Assembly: GCA_002293545.1 (NCBI GenBank)
Contig: DBDL01000106.1
Span: 4,486-10,391 of the forward strand
Length of the DNA stretch: 5,906 bases
Direction of reading: 5' to 3'
Source of the DNA: Lachnoclostridium sp. UBA933
Lineage (GTDB): Bacteria; Bacillota; Clostridia; Lachnospirales; Lachnospiraceae
The position numbers were made by a program, and so were the translations under genes. Shown piece after piece: positions 1-5,489 of this stretch. How positions within the stretch are numbered: the stretch's first letter is position 1; each line of letters starts with the position of its first letter. Below the pieces are notes generated by a model. That model was not told the origin of the DNA, searched no databases, and was given only the letters and a program-made list of their open reading frames with translations.

Positions 1-1208
1 GCTTCCATCTGTACAAACATCGGGGCATCCTCCTTATAACGTTTGCAAAGCTCCGGGTTTTCACCCGTTAAGATGTCATTGACATCCGTGTAACTCATCC
101 GTTCGTCAACATGTATCACAGTTTCCGCAATCTGATGGTTTACGGGTTCCCCCTTTCCGTTAAAATCCATAAGACAGCTAAGTGCCAAACGATCCTCTCC
201 CGCATTTAAAGAGCAGATACCGTTTGACAGCTTATGCGGAAGCATCGGAATCACACGGTCCGCCAAATAAATACTTGTACCGCGGTTTAACGCCTCTTTG
301 TCCAACGCCGATCTTTCCGTCACGTAAGCAGCTGCATCGGCAATGTGTACTCCTAAATGGTAAATACCGTCCTCCGACCTGGATAATGTGACGGCATCAT
401 CCAAATCCTTGGCATCTTCACCGTCTATTGTCACCGTCCGGAGCTTCCGGAGATCCATCCGTCCCGATAAATCATCTTCGGATACCCGTTCCGGAATCCC
501 TGCCGCCTGCTTCATCACCTCTTCCGGAAATGTTTCCGAGATTCCAAGGCTCTTTATGACGGATAAAATGTCAACTCCCGGATCGTTTTTGTGTCCGAGA
601 ATTTCAATCACTTCCCCTTCCGGATGATGCATTTCATCACCGAAATCGGTTATCTTTACGACGACCTTATGACCGGTCACTGCCCCCATCGTATTTTTTT
701 GAGGAACAAATATATCCAGATTTATTTTCCTGTCATCCGGTATGACAAACCCAAAGCTGACACTTTTTTCAAACGTACCTACCAGCAGGTTATTATTCCG
801 CTCAATCACTTTTACGACAATGCCGTCCCGCAGCTTTCCCGTTCCTTCCTTTTTTTGCACGGAAAGCTTGACCAAGACGATATCCCCGTCAAATGCTTCC
901 TTGCAGCAGCCGTCGGGTATGAAAATATCTTCTTCGCCTTTTAAAATAACAAAACCGAAGCCCTTGCGGGTCGATGAAAATACTCCCGTTCTGAAATTCC
1001 CTTCCGGTTTCATAACCTTTCCGGTTTCGGAAAAGATGATTTTCCCTTCCTTCTCCAGTTCAAACAGCATCCGGCTGAAGCCCTTTCTGTCCTGTTTGGG
1101 AACACAAAGCAGCTCCGCAAGCACCTTTTTTTTCATCGGACGGTATTCCTTGCTCGAAACAAATTCGTACAGCTTGTCCTTCTTTTTGTTAAACTCCTGA
1201 TTCTCCAT
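1..1208 (-). CDS. rnr: Ribonuclease R (3'-5' exoribonuclease), C-terminal part beyond window
   Basis: Processive, hydrolytic 3'-5' exoribonuclease of the RNB (RNase II) family. It degrades structured RNA and takes part in rRNA and tmRNA-linked mRNA turnover in the cytoplasm. The frame is open for 402 codons from the ATG at 1208 to the window edge; family members are usually 700 or more residues, so the rest of RNB and the S1 domain are missing only because the window ends. Order seen: N-terminal winged-helix-like region (about 1-65), cold-shock domain 1 (about 73-135, with KGFGFV), cold-shock domain 2 (about 144-205, with SFGFVIP), then RNB. The metal-binding motif IDGEDAKDLDDAV gives D262, D268, D270 and D271. 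GVHIADAAAYV and RGTSIYLADRVIPMLP follow, both typical of RNase R. The start is supported by GGAGG at 1215-1219, six bases upstream. It lies downstream of secG on the same strand but behind a terminator, so it probably has a promoter of its own in 1220-1293, which I could not locate. No frameshift or missing catalytic residue is visible. Confidence 0.96.
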   Translation of the reverse strand, partial: MENQEFNKKKDKLYEFVSSKEYRPMKKKVLAELLCVPKQDRKGFSRMLFELEKEGKIIFSETGKVMKPEGNFRTGVFSSTRKGFGFVILKGEEDIFIPDGCCKEAFDGDIVLVKLSVQKKEGTGKLRDGIVVKVIERNNNLLVGTFEKSVSFGFVIPDDRKINLDIFVPQKNTMGAVTGHKVVVKITDFGDEMHHPEGEVIEILGHKNDPGVDILSVIKSLGISETFPEEVMKQAAGIPERVSEDDLSGRMDLRKLRTVTIDGEDAKDLDDAVTLSRSEDGIYHLGVHIADAAAYVTERSALDKEALNRGTSIYLADRVIPMLPHKLSNGICSLNAGEDRLALSCLMDFNGKGEPVNHQIAETVIHVDERMSYTDVNDILTGENPELCKRYKEDAPMFVQME

Positions 1209-1221
1209 CTATAACCTCCGA

Positions 1222-1290
1222 ATTTCTATTAGGTACCTGTCCAAAATCATGAAAATACGGTTGAGAAACACAGCACCGCCGAATAGAAAT
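1222..1290 (-). repeat. Inverted repeat in the rnr leader, next to the ribosome binding site
   Basis: Nine-base perfect inverted repeat: ATTTCTATT at 1222-1230 and AATAGAAAT at 1282-1290 on the plus strand. In an rnr leader RNA covering both arms, the downstream arm would end two bases before the GGAGG of rnr, so pairing would place the ribosome binding site at the foot of a long-range stem. The stem is AU-rich and the loop is 51 bases, so stability is modest. A regulatory role is inference only. Confidence 0.35.
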
Positions 1291-1293
1291 ATT

Positions 1294-1338
1294 TTACCAG
1301 AAAAAACTCCTTCACTGTTTTGAAGGAGTTTCCGGTAA
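1294..1338 (-). terminator. Intrinsic terminator after secG
   Basis: Perfect 11-bp stem: 1304-1314 pairs with 1321-1331 around a six-base loop. In minus-strand sense the second arm runs into GGAGTTTTTT, a classic U-tract. Five extra outer pairs (TTACC at 1294-1298 with GGTAA at 1334-1338) can extend the structure. On the plus strand the stem is not followed by a T-run, so it works in the minus direction, ending the gpmI/secG transcript 57 bases after the secG stop and separating it from rnr. Confidence 0.85.
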
Positions 1339-1394
1339 TACTTCATGTACGCTAAAATGCCGGTAAAACAGGCACTATCCTATCGGTAAGATTC

Positions 1395-1631
1395 TTAGTC
1401 CAGCCAATTTGTACCAAGTACAACCGACAGCCCAATAAGCAAAACTGCCAAAACCCTTGTAAGCTTAATCAGTGTTCCTTCTACCGAACGCCCTTTATTT
1501 TTATCCCAATACGTGTCCACACTGCCGCTTAGCGCACCTAAACCGCCTGATTTTCCTTCTTGCATCAATACCACAACAACCATGGCGATACAAACGATTA
1601 TATAAAGAATTGTTACTGATAATTTTAACAT
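1395..1631 (-). CDS. secG: SecG, preprotein translocase subunit
   Basis: Small membrane subunit that joins SecYE and assists SecA-driven protein export. The product is 78 residues, the usual length. Two hydrophobic helices are visible (about 3-24 and 57-74), separated by the conserved cytoplasmic loop with LMQEGKSGGLGALSG and YWDKNKGRSVEGTLIKLT, which is diagnostic for SecG. A longer reading from a GTG at 1655 adds eight residues. I prefer the ATG at 1631 because GGAGAG sits about four bases upstream of it and because it gives the normal SecG N-terminus MLKLSVTILYIIV. It lies 121 bases downstream of gpmI and upstream of rnr on the same strand, a known Firmicutes order. It has a candidate promoter of its own and is closed by the terminator at 1294-1338. 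Confidence 0.95.
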   Translation of the reverse strand: MLKLSVTILYIIVCIAMVVVVLMQEGKSGGLGALSGSVDTYWDKNKGRSVEGTLIKLTRVLAVLLIGLSVVLGTNWLD

Positions 1632-1679
1632 TTTGCTCTCCATTCCCGCGCACACTTTTTGCGCATCATACTAGGTAAC

Positions 1680-1695
1680 TTGTGTACAAACACAA
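1680..1695. repeat. Short inverted repeat in the secG leader
   Basis: TTGTGT-ACAA-ACACAA: a perfect 6-bp inverted repeat with a 4-base centre, 48 bases upstream of the secG ATG and inside the predicted transcript. It could be a small hairpin or a protein site; nothing else supports either role. Confidence 0.25.
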
Positions 1696-1711
1696 ATAAT
1701 AACTTATTTAC

Positions 1712-1740
1712 ATAACAATCTATAGTCTAACACAAGACAA
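1712..1740 (-). promoter_or_regulatory. Candidate SigA promoter for secG
   Basis: Read on the minus strand: TTGTCT (1735-1740), a 17-base spacer, then TGTTAT (1712-1717). Each box matches four of six consensus bases. It lies just after the gpmI stop. No GC-rich hairpin with a T-tract separates gpmI from secG, so read-through from gpmI is also possible and this promoter may only supplement it. Confidence 0.4.
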
Positions 1741-1752
1741 GATATTTTTCAA

Positions 1753-3297
1753 CTACTTTTTTTGTAATAATGATTTTCCCGTCATTTCTTCCGGTTTTTC
1801 CATTCCCATCATCTCAATCAGCGTCGGTGCAATGTCTGCCAGACAGCCGCCCTCCCGCAGTGCAACGCCGTCATCATAATTTACTAAAATAAACGGAACC
1901 GGGTTGGTCGTATGTGCCGTAAACGGTTCGCCGGTTTCATAATCAATCATTTGCTCGGCATTTCCATGATCCGCGCAAATAAACATCTGACCGTCCGCCC
2001 GAAGCAAAGCTTCCACCGCCTTTCCCACACATTCGTCAACCGTTTCAATTGCCTTTACCGCCGCATTTTCGATACCGGTATGACCGACCATATCGGGATT
2101 GGCAAAGTTTACGACAATCACATCGTATTTACCGGAATCTATTGCTTCCACGAGTTTATCCGCTACCTCGTAAGCACTCATCTCCGGCTGCAAATCATAT
2201 GTCGCCACTTTCGGAGAATTGACCAAAATCCTGTCTTCTCCTTTATTCGGAACTTCCACGCCCGCATTAAAGAAAAAGGTAACATGGGCATATTTTTCTG
2301 TTTCCGCGGTACGCAATTGCTTTAATCCCTTTTTCGCAAGAAACTCACCAAATGTATTGTTGATTTCCTCTTTTTGAAAGGCAACCTCTTTATTCGGAAT
2401 CGTCACATCATATTCGGTAAATGCCACATAAGTAAGCGGCAGCCTCCCGTCTTTTCTCTCAAATCCCTTAAAATCGTCGTCACAAAATGCACGGGTGATT
2501 TCTCTCGCACGGTCAGGACGGAAATTATAAAAGATAACCGAGTCATTCGGCTGAACTGCTGCCGCCGGTTTCCCTTTTTCCATAATAACCGTGGGACGGA
2601 CAAATTCATCATGTTCCTCTTTGTCATAGGAATTTACTACTGCGGAAACAGCGTCTTCCGCCGTTTCTCCCTCCCCCGATACAAGAGCCTTATATGCGGC
2701 TTCTACCCGTTCCCACCGATTGTCCCGGTCCATCACATAATACCGTCCGATTACGGTTGCTATTTTGCCGACACCGATTTCACTCATTTTATCAATCGCC
2801 TGTTCCATATATTCTTTGCCGGAACAAGGCGGCGTATCCCTGCCGTCCAAAAAGGCATGCAGATATACTTTCTCAAGTCCGTTCTGCTTTGCCAGCTCCA
2901 GCAGCCCGTACATATGCGTATTGTGGCTGTGTACTCCGCCGTCGGACAATAAACCGAACAAATGAAGTGCCGAATTGTTTTCCTGACAGTTCCGGACCGC
3001 TTTTAACAATGCTTCATTTTCAAAAAAGCTTCCGTCCTCAATCTCTTTTGTGATTCTCGTTAGTTCCTGATATACAATCCGTCCGGCTCCAATGTTGATA
3101 TGCCCGACTTCCGAATTTCCCATCTGCCCTTCGGGAAGACCAACAGCCATACCGCTCGCATTTCCTTTTACAAACGGGCATTCTGCCATTAACCGGTCCA
3201 TAACTGGCGTATTTCCTTCCGCAATTGCATTGTCCCTTTTATTCTCATTCAGTCCGTATCCGTCAAGGATCATCAATACCGTAGGTCTTTTGCTCAT
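1753..3297 (-). CDS. gpmI: 2,3-bisphosphoglycerate-independent phosphoglycerate mutase
   Basis: Interconverts 3-phosphoglycerate and 2-phosphoglycerate in glycolysis and gluconeogenesis through a phosphoserine intermediate, using two Mn2+ ions; it belongs to the alkaline phosphatase superfamily. The product is 514 residues, normal for the family. Key residues seen, numbered from the chosen start: D12 (MILDGYG), nucleophile S62 (MGNSEVGHINIGAGR), H123 (SDGGVHSH), D154 (DGRDTPP), R185 and R191, R260 and R263 (NFRPDRAREI), K335, D402 and H406 (NPDMVGHTG), D443 and H444 (CADHGNAE), H462. The frame is open further upstream to an ATG at 3393, but that codon lies inside the promoter -10 box. The ATG at 3297 has GGAGAG just before it and gives the normal N-terminus MSKRPTVLMILDGYG, so I use it. 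In many Firmicutes gpmI follows pgk and tpiA; here it stands apart from them and is divergent from an alkyltransferase-like gene. Confidence 0.97.
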   Translation of the reverse strand: MSKRPTVLMILDGYGLNENKRDNAIAEGNTPVMDRLMAECPFVKGNASGMAVGLPEGQMGNSEVGHINIGAGRIVYQELTRITKEIEDGSFFENEALLKAVRNCQENNSALHLFGLLSDGGVHSHNTHMYGLLELAKQNGLEKVYLHAFLDGRDTPPCSGKEYMEQAIDKMSEIGVGKIATVIGRYYVMDRDNRWERVEAAYKALVSGEGETAEDAVSAVVNSYDKEEHDEFVRPTVIMEKGKPAAAVQPNDSVIFYNFRPDRAREITRAFCDDDFKGFERKDGRLPLTYVAFTEYDVTIPNKEVAFQKEEINNTFGEFLAKKGLKQLRTAETEKYAHVTFFFNAGVEVPNKGEDRILVNSPKVATYDLQPEMSAYEVADKLVEAIDSGKYDVIVVNFANPDMVGHTGIENAAVKAIETVDECVGKAVEALLRADGQMFICADHGNAEQMIDYETGEPFTAHTTNPVPFILVNYDDGVALREGGCLADIAPTLIEMMGMEKPEEMTGKSLLQKK

Positions 3298-3310
3298 TTC
3301 TCTCTCCGTT

Positions 3311-3320
3311 CCTGTACAGG
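3311..3320. repeat. 10-bp palindrome in the gpmI leader
   Basis: CCTGTACAGG is a perfect DNA palindrome starting 14 bases upstream of the gpmI ATG. With no spacer it cannot form a stable RNA hairpin, so if it means anything it would be a DNA-level site. Chance is a fair alternative. Confidence 0.2.
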
Positions 3321-3388
3321 TTCTGCACATACATTCCATGAATCTATTCCTAATTATTGTTCCGTAAATATCCGAATCAAACGGTATT

Positions 3389-3418
3389 ATCATAACACTA
3401 ATAAACTTGTCATGTCAA
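3389..3418 (-). promoter_or_regulatory. SigA promoter of gpmI
   Basis: Minus-strand TTGACA (3413-3418), 18-base spacer, TATGAT (3389-3394), with TGT directly before the -10 box (extended -10, TGn). A perfect -35 box plus an extended -10 makes this a strong promoter. Transcription would begin near 3382, leaving a leader of about 85 bases before the ATG at 3297. Confidence 0.8.
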
Positions 3419-3461
3419 TCTTCCAAATTAATTTATTCATGTCATCATTGATGTGTTACAG

Positions 3462-3513
3462 GTTTTGGGGGAATTTGAAAGTGTGTTTGTATTGGTGCCG
3501 TTATGTTTTGGGG
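3462..3513. repeat. Two direct copies of GTTTTGGGG between divergent promoters
   Basis: GTTTTGGGG occurs at 3462-3470 and again at 3505-3513, 43 bases apart, about four helical turns. Each copy is preceded by GTTA within a few bases and followed by AA after one or no extra G. Both lie between the gpmI promoter and the -35 box of the alkyltransferase-like gene; the second ends 16 bases before that box. The position suits a regulator-binding pair, but no regulator is known from this window. Confidence 0.35.
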
Positions 3514-3529
3514 AAAAAGGCTCTGAATA

Positions 3530-3558
3530 TTGACAAAAAAAGCAAATCGGCTTATAAT
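3530..3558 (+). promoter_or_regulatory. Perfect-consensus SigA promoter of the MGMT-like gene
   Basis: TTGACA (3530-3535), exactly 17 bases, TATAAT (3553-3558): all twelve box positions match consensus and the spacing is optimal. The spacer begins with an A-run. Transcription should start near 3565, giving a leader of about 50 bases before the ATG at 3617. Confidence 0.9.
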
Positions 3559-3616
3559 GTCTTATATATCAGGGTTATGTACGATAATAAAATACAGATA
3601 AAAAGGGGTTCTTTCT

Positions 3617-3943
3617 ATGCCGCAGGATAAATCAAATACATTTACGAAAATATATGAAATCGTAAGGGATATCCCCTGCGGCAATGTGGCAACCTACGGA
3701 CAGATTGCGGAACTCACCGGAAACCGTAGGTTATCGCGGGTTGTAGGGTATGCCCTGCACTCCAATCCCGACCCCGAAAACATCCCCTGTCACCGGGTCG
3801 TAAATCGTTTCGGCGAAGTGTCAAAAGCGTTTGCTTTCGGCGGAGTCAACCGTCAGGTTGAGTTACTGGAAGCGGAAGGCGTAAAATTTAAAGACGGAAA
3901 AGTAGATATGAAAACATATCAATGGAAAAAGCGTTTGCTATAA
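3617..3943 (+). CDS. Short MGMT-family (O6-alkylguanine alkyltransferase-like) DNA repair protein
   Basis: 108-residue protein consisting only of the C-terminal, DNA-binding domain of O6-methylguanine-DNA methyltransferases; the N-terminal ribonuclease-H-like domain of full-length Ogt/Ada proteins is absent. Visible features: the N-terminal helix and IPCGNVATYGQIAELTG (19-35), the arginine-finger segment RVVGYALHSNP (41-51), and the active-site motif IPCHRVV with C58. Alkyltransferase-like (ATL) proteins of this size usually carry another residue, often Trp, in place of this Cys, so the protein may still accept alkyl groups. It could act in direct repair, or mark lesions for nucleotide excision repair as ATL proteins do; the sequence does not decide this. 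The start at 3617 has AAGGGG at 3603-3608 with an 8-base gap. It is transcribed alone from the consensus promoter at 3530, with no hairpin terminator directly behind it. Confidence 0.88.
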   Translation: MPQDKSNTFTKIYEIVRDIPCGNVATYGQIAELTGNRRLSRVVGYALHSNPDPENIPCHRVVNRFGEVSKAFAFGGVNRQVELLEAEGVKFKDGKVDMKTYQWKKRLL

Positions 3944-4015
3944 TTCGACATTTATGTTAAGATAGTTTAAGTATAGTAGTCATATAAAGGCATTTGTAAG
4001 AAAGAAGGTGTGAAA

Positions 4016-4106
4016 ATGATTCCGTAGTCTGTCTTATGAAAAACAAATACAGAAATGGGTATGTTTATTTTGTTGTCAAAAGATAGGCTATGTTTATCAC
4101 ACTTAA
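4016..4106 (+). pseudogene. Possible frameshifted gene remnant or leader peptide
   Basis: AGAAGGTG followed by ATG at 4016 is a convincing initiation site, yet the frame stops after three codons (Met-Ile-Pro-TAG at 4025). Removing one C of the CC at 4022-4023 would join the ATG to an open frame ending at TAA 4104, giving about 29 residues beginning MIRSLSYEKQIQKW and continuing with a Cys-rich patch (WVCLFCC). This suggests either the 5' end of a decayed gene or a chance alignment. I do not recognise a family. The alternative is a genuine three-codon leader ORF in an attenuated transcript ending at 4191. Confidence 0.22.
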
Positions 4107-4163
4107 AATTTACCGTATTGTTCTTAATTTTAGATACAATTCTTTTTGTGTATATTCATTGAA

Positions 4164-4191
4164 AATCATTTGGCGGCAAGTGGTTTTTTTT
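4164..4191 (+). terminator. Intrinsic terminator upstream of the GNAT gene
   Basis: Stem AATCATTTG (4164-4172 region) pairs with CAAGTGGTT (4177-4185) around the loop GCGG, using two G-U pairs, and runs into eight Ts (4184-4191). The stem is of moderate strength but the T-tract is excellent. It would end the transcript coming from the MGMT-like gene or from the 3944-4160 region; if the GNAT gene shares that transcript it would act as an attenuator. Confidence 0.6.
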
Positions 4192-4264
4192 GCGTGACGG
4201 CAAAATCAAGCAGAATACCCACAGTAATGATATGCAAAAAATACGCACAGAAACGGAGAATATT

Positions 4265-5134
4265 ATGAAGAATATAACAAGAAGGAATTATCAAATTTTA
4301 CGGGATCATATGAGAATTTACGACTTTATGACTGATATTTATGAGCGGGATTGGAGAAACGGGGTACCTGCGCCGTTTTTGGAATATGCTCTCTCATCAT
4401 CTTGGATGGATAAGTCTTACACCCATCGAAACATGATATGGGAGGATAACGGTCAAATCGTTGCTTTCTGCTTTTATGAATCCCCGGTAACTGATATTTA
4501 TTTTAGTTTACGGCCCGGTTACGAGGATTTAGCGGATGAGATGGCCGAATATGCCGATCAATATATGCCGTATAAGGAAGCTGCGGTGAAGTTTGTCCTT
4601 TTGGAAGGTCAGCATGCCATAATAGACGCCGCAGTCAAACTGGGATATACGAAAACGTACAGCAGCACAGATGCGGTCTTTGATTACAGCAAAACACTCA
4701 GCTATCCGCTTCCCGAAGGATTCACTTTTACGGACGCCGGTAAACTGAGTATTAAAAAAATGATAGAATGCTGTTGGAAAGGATTTGATCACGAAGCGGA
4801 AGAGGGACCATGGGACGGCGATTCGGAAAGCGGGTATCATGTGGTGCAGGCTCCCCATGCCACATTTGAACATGCACTCGCCATAGAAAATGAAAAAGGT
4901 GATTATGTTTGTTTTTGCGGTATGTGGTGGACGCCTAAAAATAAACTCGCCTATATGGAACCCCTTTGTACGATTCCCGAATACCGAAAAAGAGGTCTTG
5001 CCGCAGCCGCCTTATCCGAAATGTACCGGCGAATGAAACCGCTCGGCGCCACCCATATGACCGGCGGCAATCATCCATTTTATATACGGATTGGTTATGA
5101 GCCATGCGTTCCCTGGGTACATTTTAAACGTTGA
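4265..5134 (+). CDS. GNAT-family N-acetyltransferase, probably tandem-domain
   Basis: 289-residue protein of the GCN5-related acetyltransferase fold, which transfers an acetyl group from acetyl-CoA to an amine; the substrate cannot be told from the sequence. The C-terminal half carries the acetyl-CoA-binding motif A, EPLCTIPEYRKRGLAAAAL (232-250, with R241-KRGLA as the pyrophosphate loop), and the terminal strand/loop GNHPFYIRIGYEP (268-280). The N-terminal half (about 55-140, with IWEDNGQIVAFCFYE and a following helix) looks like a second, degenerate GNAT unit. The frame extends upstream to a TTG at 4190, but that codon is the end of the terminator T-tract. The ATG at 4265 has GGAG at 4255-4258 with a six-base gap and is the better start. 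I found no convincing promoter between the terminator and this start, so expression may depend on read-through. Confidence 0.85.
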   Translation: MKNITRRNYQILRDHMRIYDFMTDIYERDWRNGVPAPFLEYALSSSWMDKSYTHRNMIWEDNGQIVAFCFYESPVTDIYFSLRPGYEDLADEMAEYADQYMPYKEAAVKFVLLEGQHAIIDAAVKLGYTKTYSSTDAVFDYSKTLSYPLPEGFTFTDAGKLSIKKMIECCWKGFDHEAEEGPWDGDSESGYHVVQAPHATFEHALAIENEKGDYVCFCGMWWTPKNKLAYMEPLCTIPEYRKRGLAAAALSEMYRRMKPLGATHMTGGNHPFYIRIGYEPCVPWVHFKR

Positions 5135-5159
5135 CAAAAAATACCCTGTCCGCTAAAAT
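5131..5159 (+). promoter_or_regulatory. SigA promoter of the PqqD / S24-S26 module
   Basis: TTGACA (5131-5136), 17 bases, TAAAAT (5154-5159). The -35 box overlaps the GNAT stop codon TGA (5132-5134). Its first bases (TTGACAAAAAA) are the same as in the MGMT-like gene promoter. A second -10-like TATAAT at 5164-5169 would be 27 bases from the -35 box and is too far to pair with it. The leader before the next ATG is about 30 bases. Confidence 0.75.
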
Positions 5160-5195
5160 AAATTATAATAAACACTATATCAGAAAGGAATCCTT

Positions 5196-5462
5196 ATGAA
5201 AATCAAAGAAGGTTTTATACTGAGAGAAGTTGCCGATTCCCAAATTGTAGTTCCGGTAGGTGCCGCTTCTGAAAATTTCAACGGGATGGTTACACTCAAC
5301 CCGACCGGTGCATTTATATGGAAACAGCTTCAGGCAGATACCGATGAAGAAACTATCATAAATGCGCTTCTTGAAGCTTATGATATAGGAAAAGAACAGG
5401 CAAAAAATGATGTGCGGTTATTTCTTGCCAAAATGAAGGATAATAACTTATTAGACCTATAA
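5196..5462 (+). CDS. PqqD-family protein (RiPP recognition-element fold)
   Basis: 88-residue protein matching the PqqD pattern: N-terminal strands (about 7-33, FILREVADSQIVVPVG), then the family signature NPTGAFIWKQL (35-45), a helical segment DEETIINALLEAYDI (50-64), and the terminal helix that ends KMKDNNLLDL. PqqD-like proteins bind the leader part of ribosomally made peptides and present them to a modifying enzyme, often a radical SAM protein. Nothing here points to PQQ itself, so no pqq symbol is given. The start has AAAGGA about seven bases upstream of the ATG. It is first in an apparent operon with the S24/S26-like gene 27 bases downstream. No precursor peptide or modifying enzyme is seen within the window. 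Confidence 0.85.
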   Translation: MKIKEGFILREVADSQIVVPVGAASENFNGMVTLNPTGAFIWKQLQADTDEETIINALLEAYDIGKEQAKNDVRLFLAKMKDNNLLDL

Positions 5463-5473
5463 ACGGATACCCT

Positions 5474-5488
5474 GTTACGGGAGGTAAC
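5474..5488 (+). promoter_or_regulatory. Ribosome binding site inside a small inverted repeat
   Basis: GTTAC (5474-5478) and GTAAC (5484-5488) form a 5-bp inverted repeat around GGGAG. The ribosome binding site GGGAGGT (5479-5485) therefore lies in the loop and second arm, with the ATG at 5490. The helix is short; it could tune translation relative to the PqqD-like gene or be chance. Confidence 0.3.
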
Positions 5489-5489
5489 T

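Larger units (their letters stand above)
3944..4264 (+). other. 321-base stretch without an intact gene
   Basis: AT-rich DNA between the MGMT-like and GNAT genes. It holds a translation-initiation-like site and tiny ORF (4003-4027), a possible gene remnant up to 4106, and an intrinsic terminator (4164-4191). An extended -10 sequence, TGCTATAAT (3936-3944), lies over the end of the MGMT-like gene and could start a transcript, but it has no good -35 box. The last 70 bases are the leader of the GNAT gene. I saw no tRNA and no riboswitch that I can name. Confidence 0.5.

Noticed and set aside
182..1200. Four overlapping plus-strand open frames opposite rnr
   Set aside because: They are antisense shadows of rnr, whose minus-strand frame encodes a continuous RNase R with all key motifs; the shadow proteins show no domain pattern.
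1632..1655. GTG start adding eight residues to SecG
   Set aside because: The internal ATG at 1631 has GGAGAG upstream and gives the normal SecG length and N-terminus.
1472..1678. Plus-strand 68-residue frame opposite secG
   Set aside because: It is antisense to a well-supported SecG, with no family resemblance.
1912..3367. Several plus-strand frames and one minus-strand frame within gpmI
   Set aside because: They are alternative-frame shadows of gpmI; their translations are rich in His, Arg, Pro and Ser without recognisable motifs, and they have no ribosome binding sites of note.
3412..3630. Plus-strand 72-residue frame in the divergent region
   Set aside because: It runs through the repeats and the perfect promoter at 3530-3558 and overlaps the start of the MGMT-like gene; no ribosome binding site precedes it.
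4060..4086. Minus-strand TTGACA near 4070-4085 as a promoter
   Set aside because: No acceptable -10 box lies 16-18 bases downstream on that strand.
4190..4264. Upstream TTG start that would add 25 residues to the GNAT protein
   Set aside because: The TTG lies at the end of the terminator T-tract and has no ribosome binding site; the ATG at 4265 has GGAG at proper distance.
4529..4873. Minus-strand 114-residue frame within the GNAT gene
   Set aside because: It is a shadow of the GNAT coding strand and has no recognisable domain.
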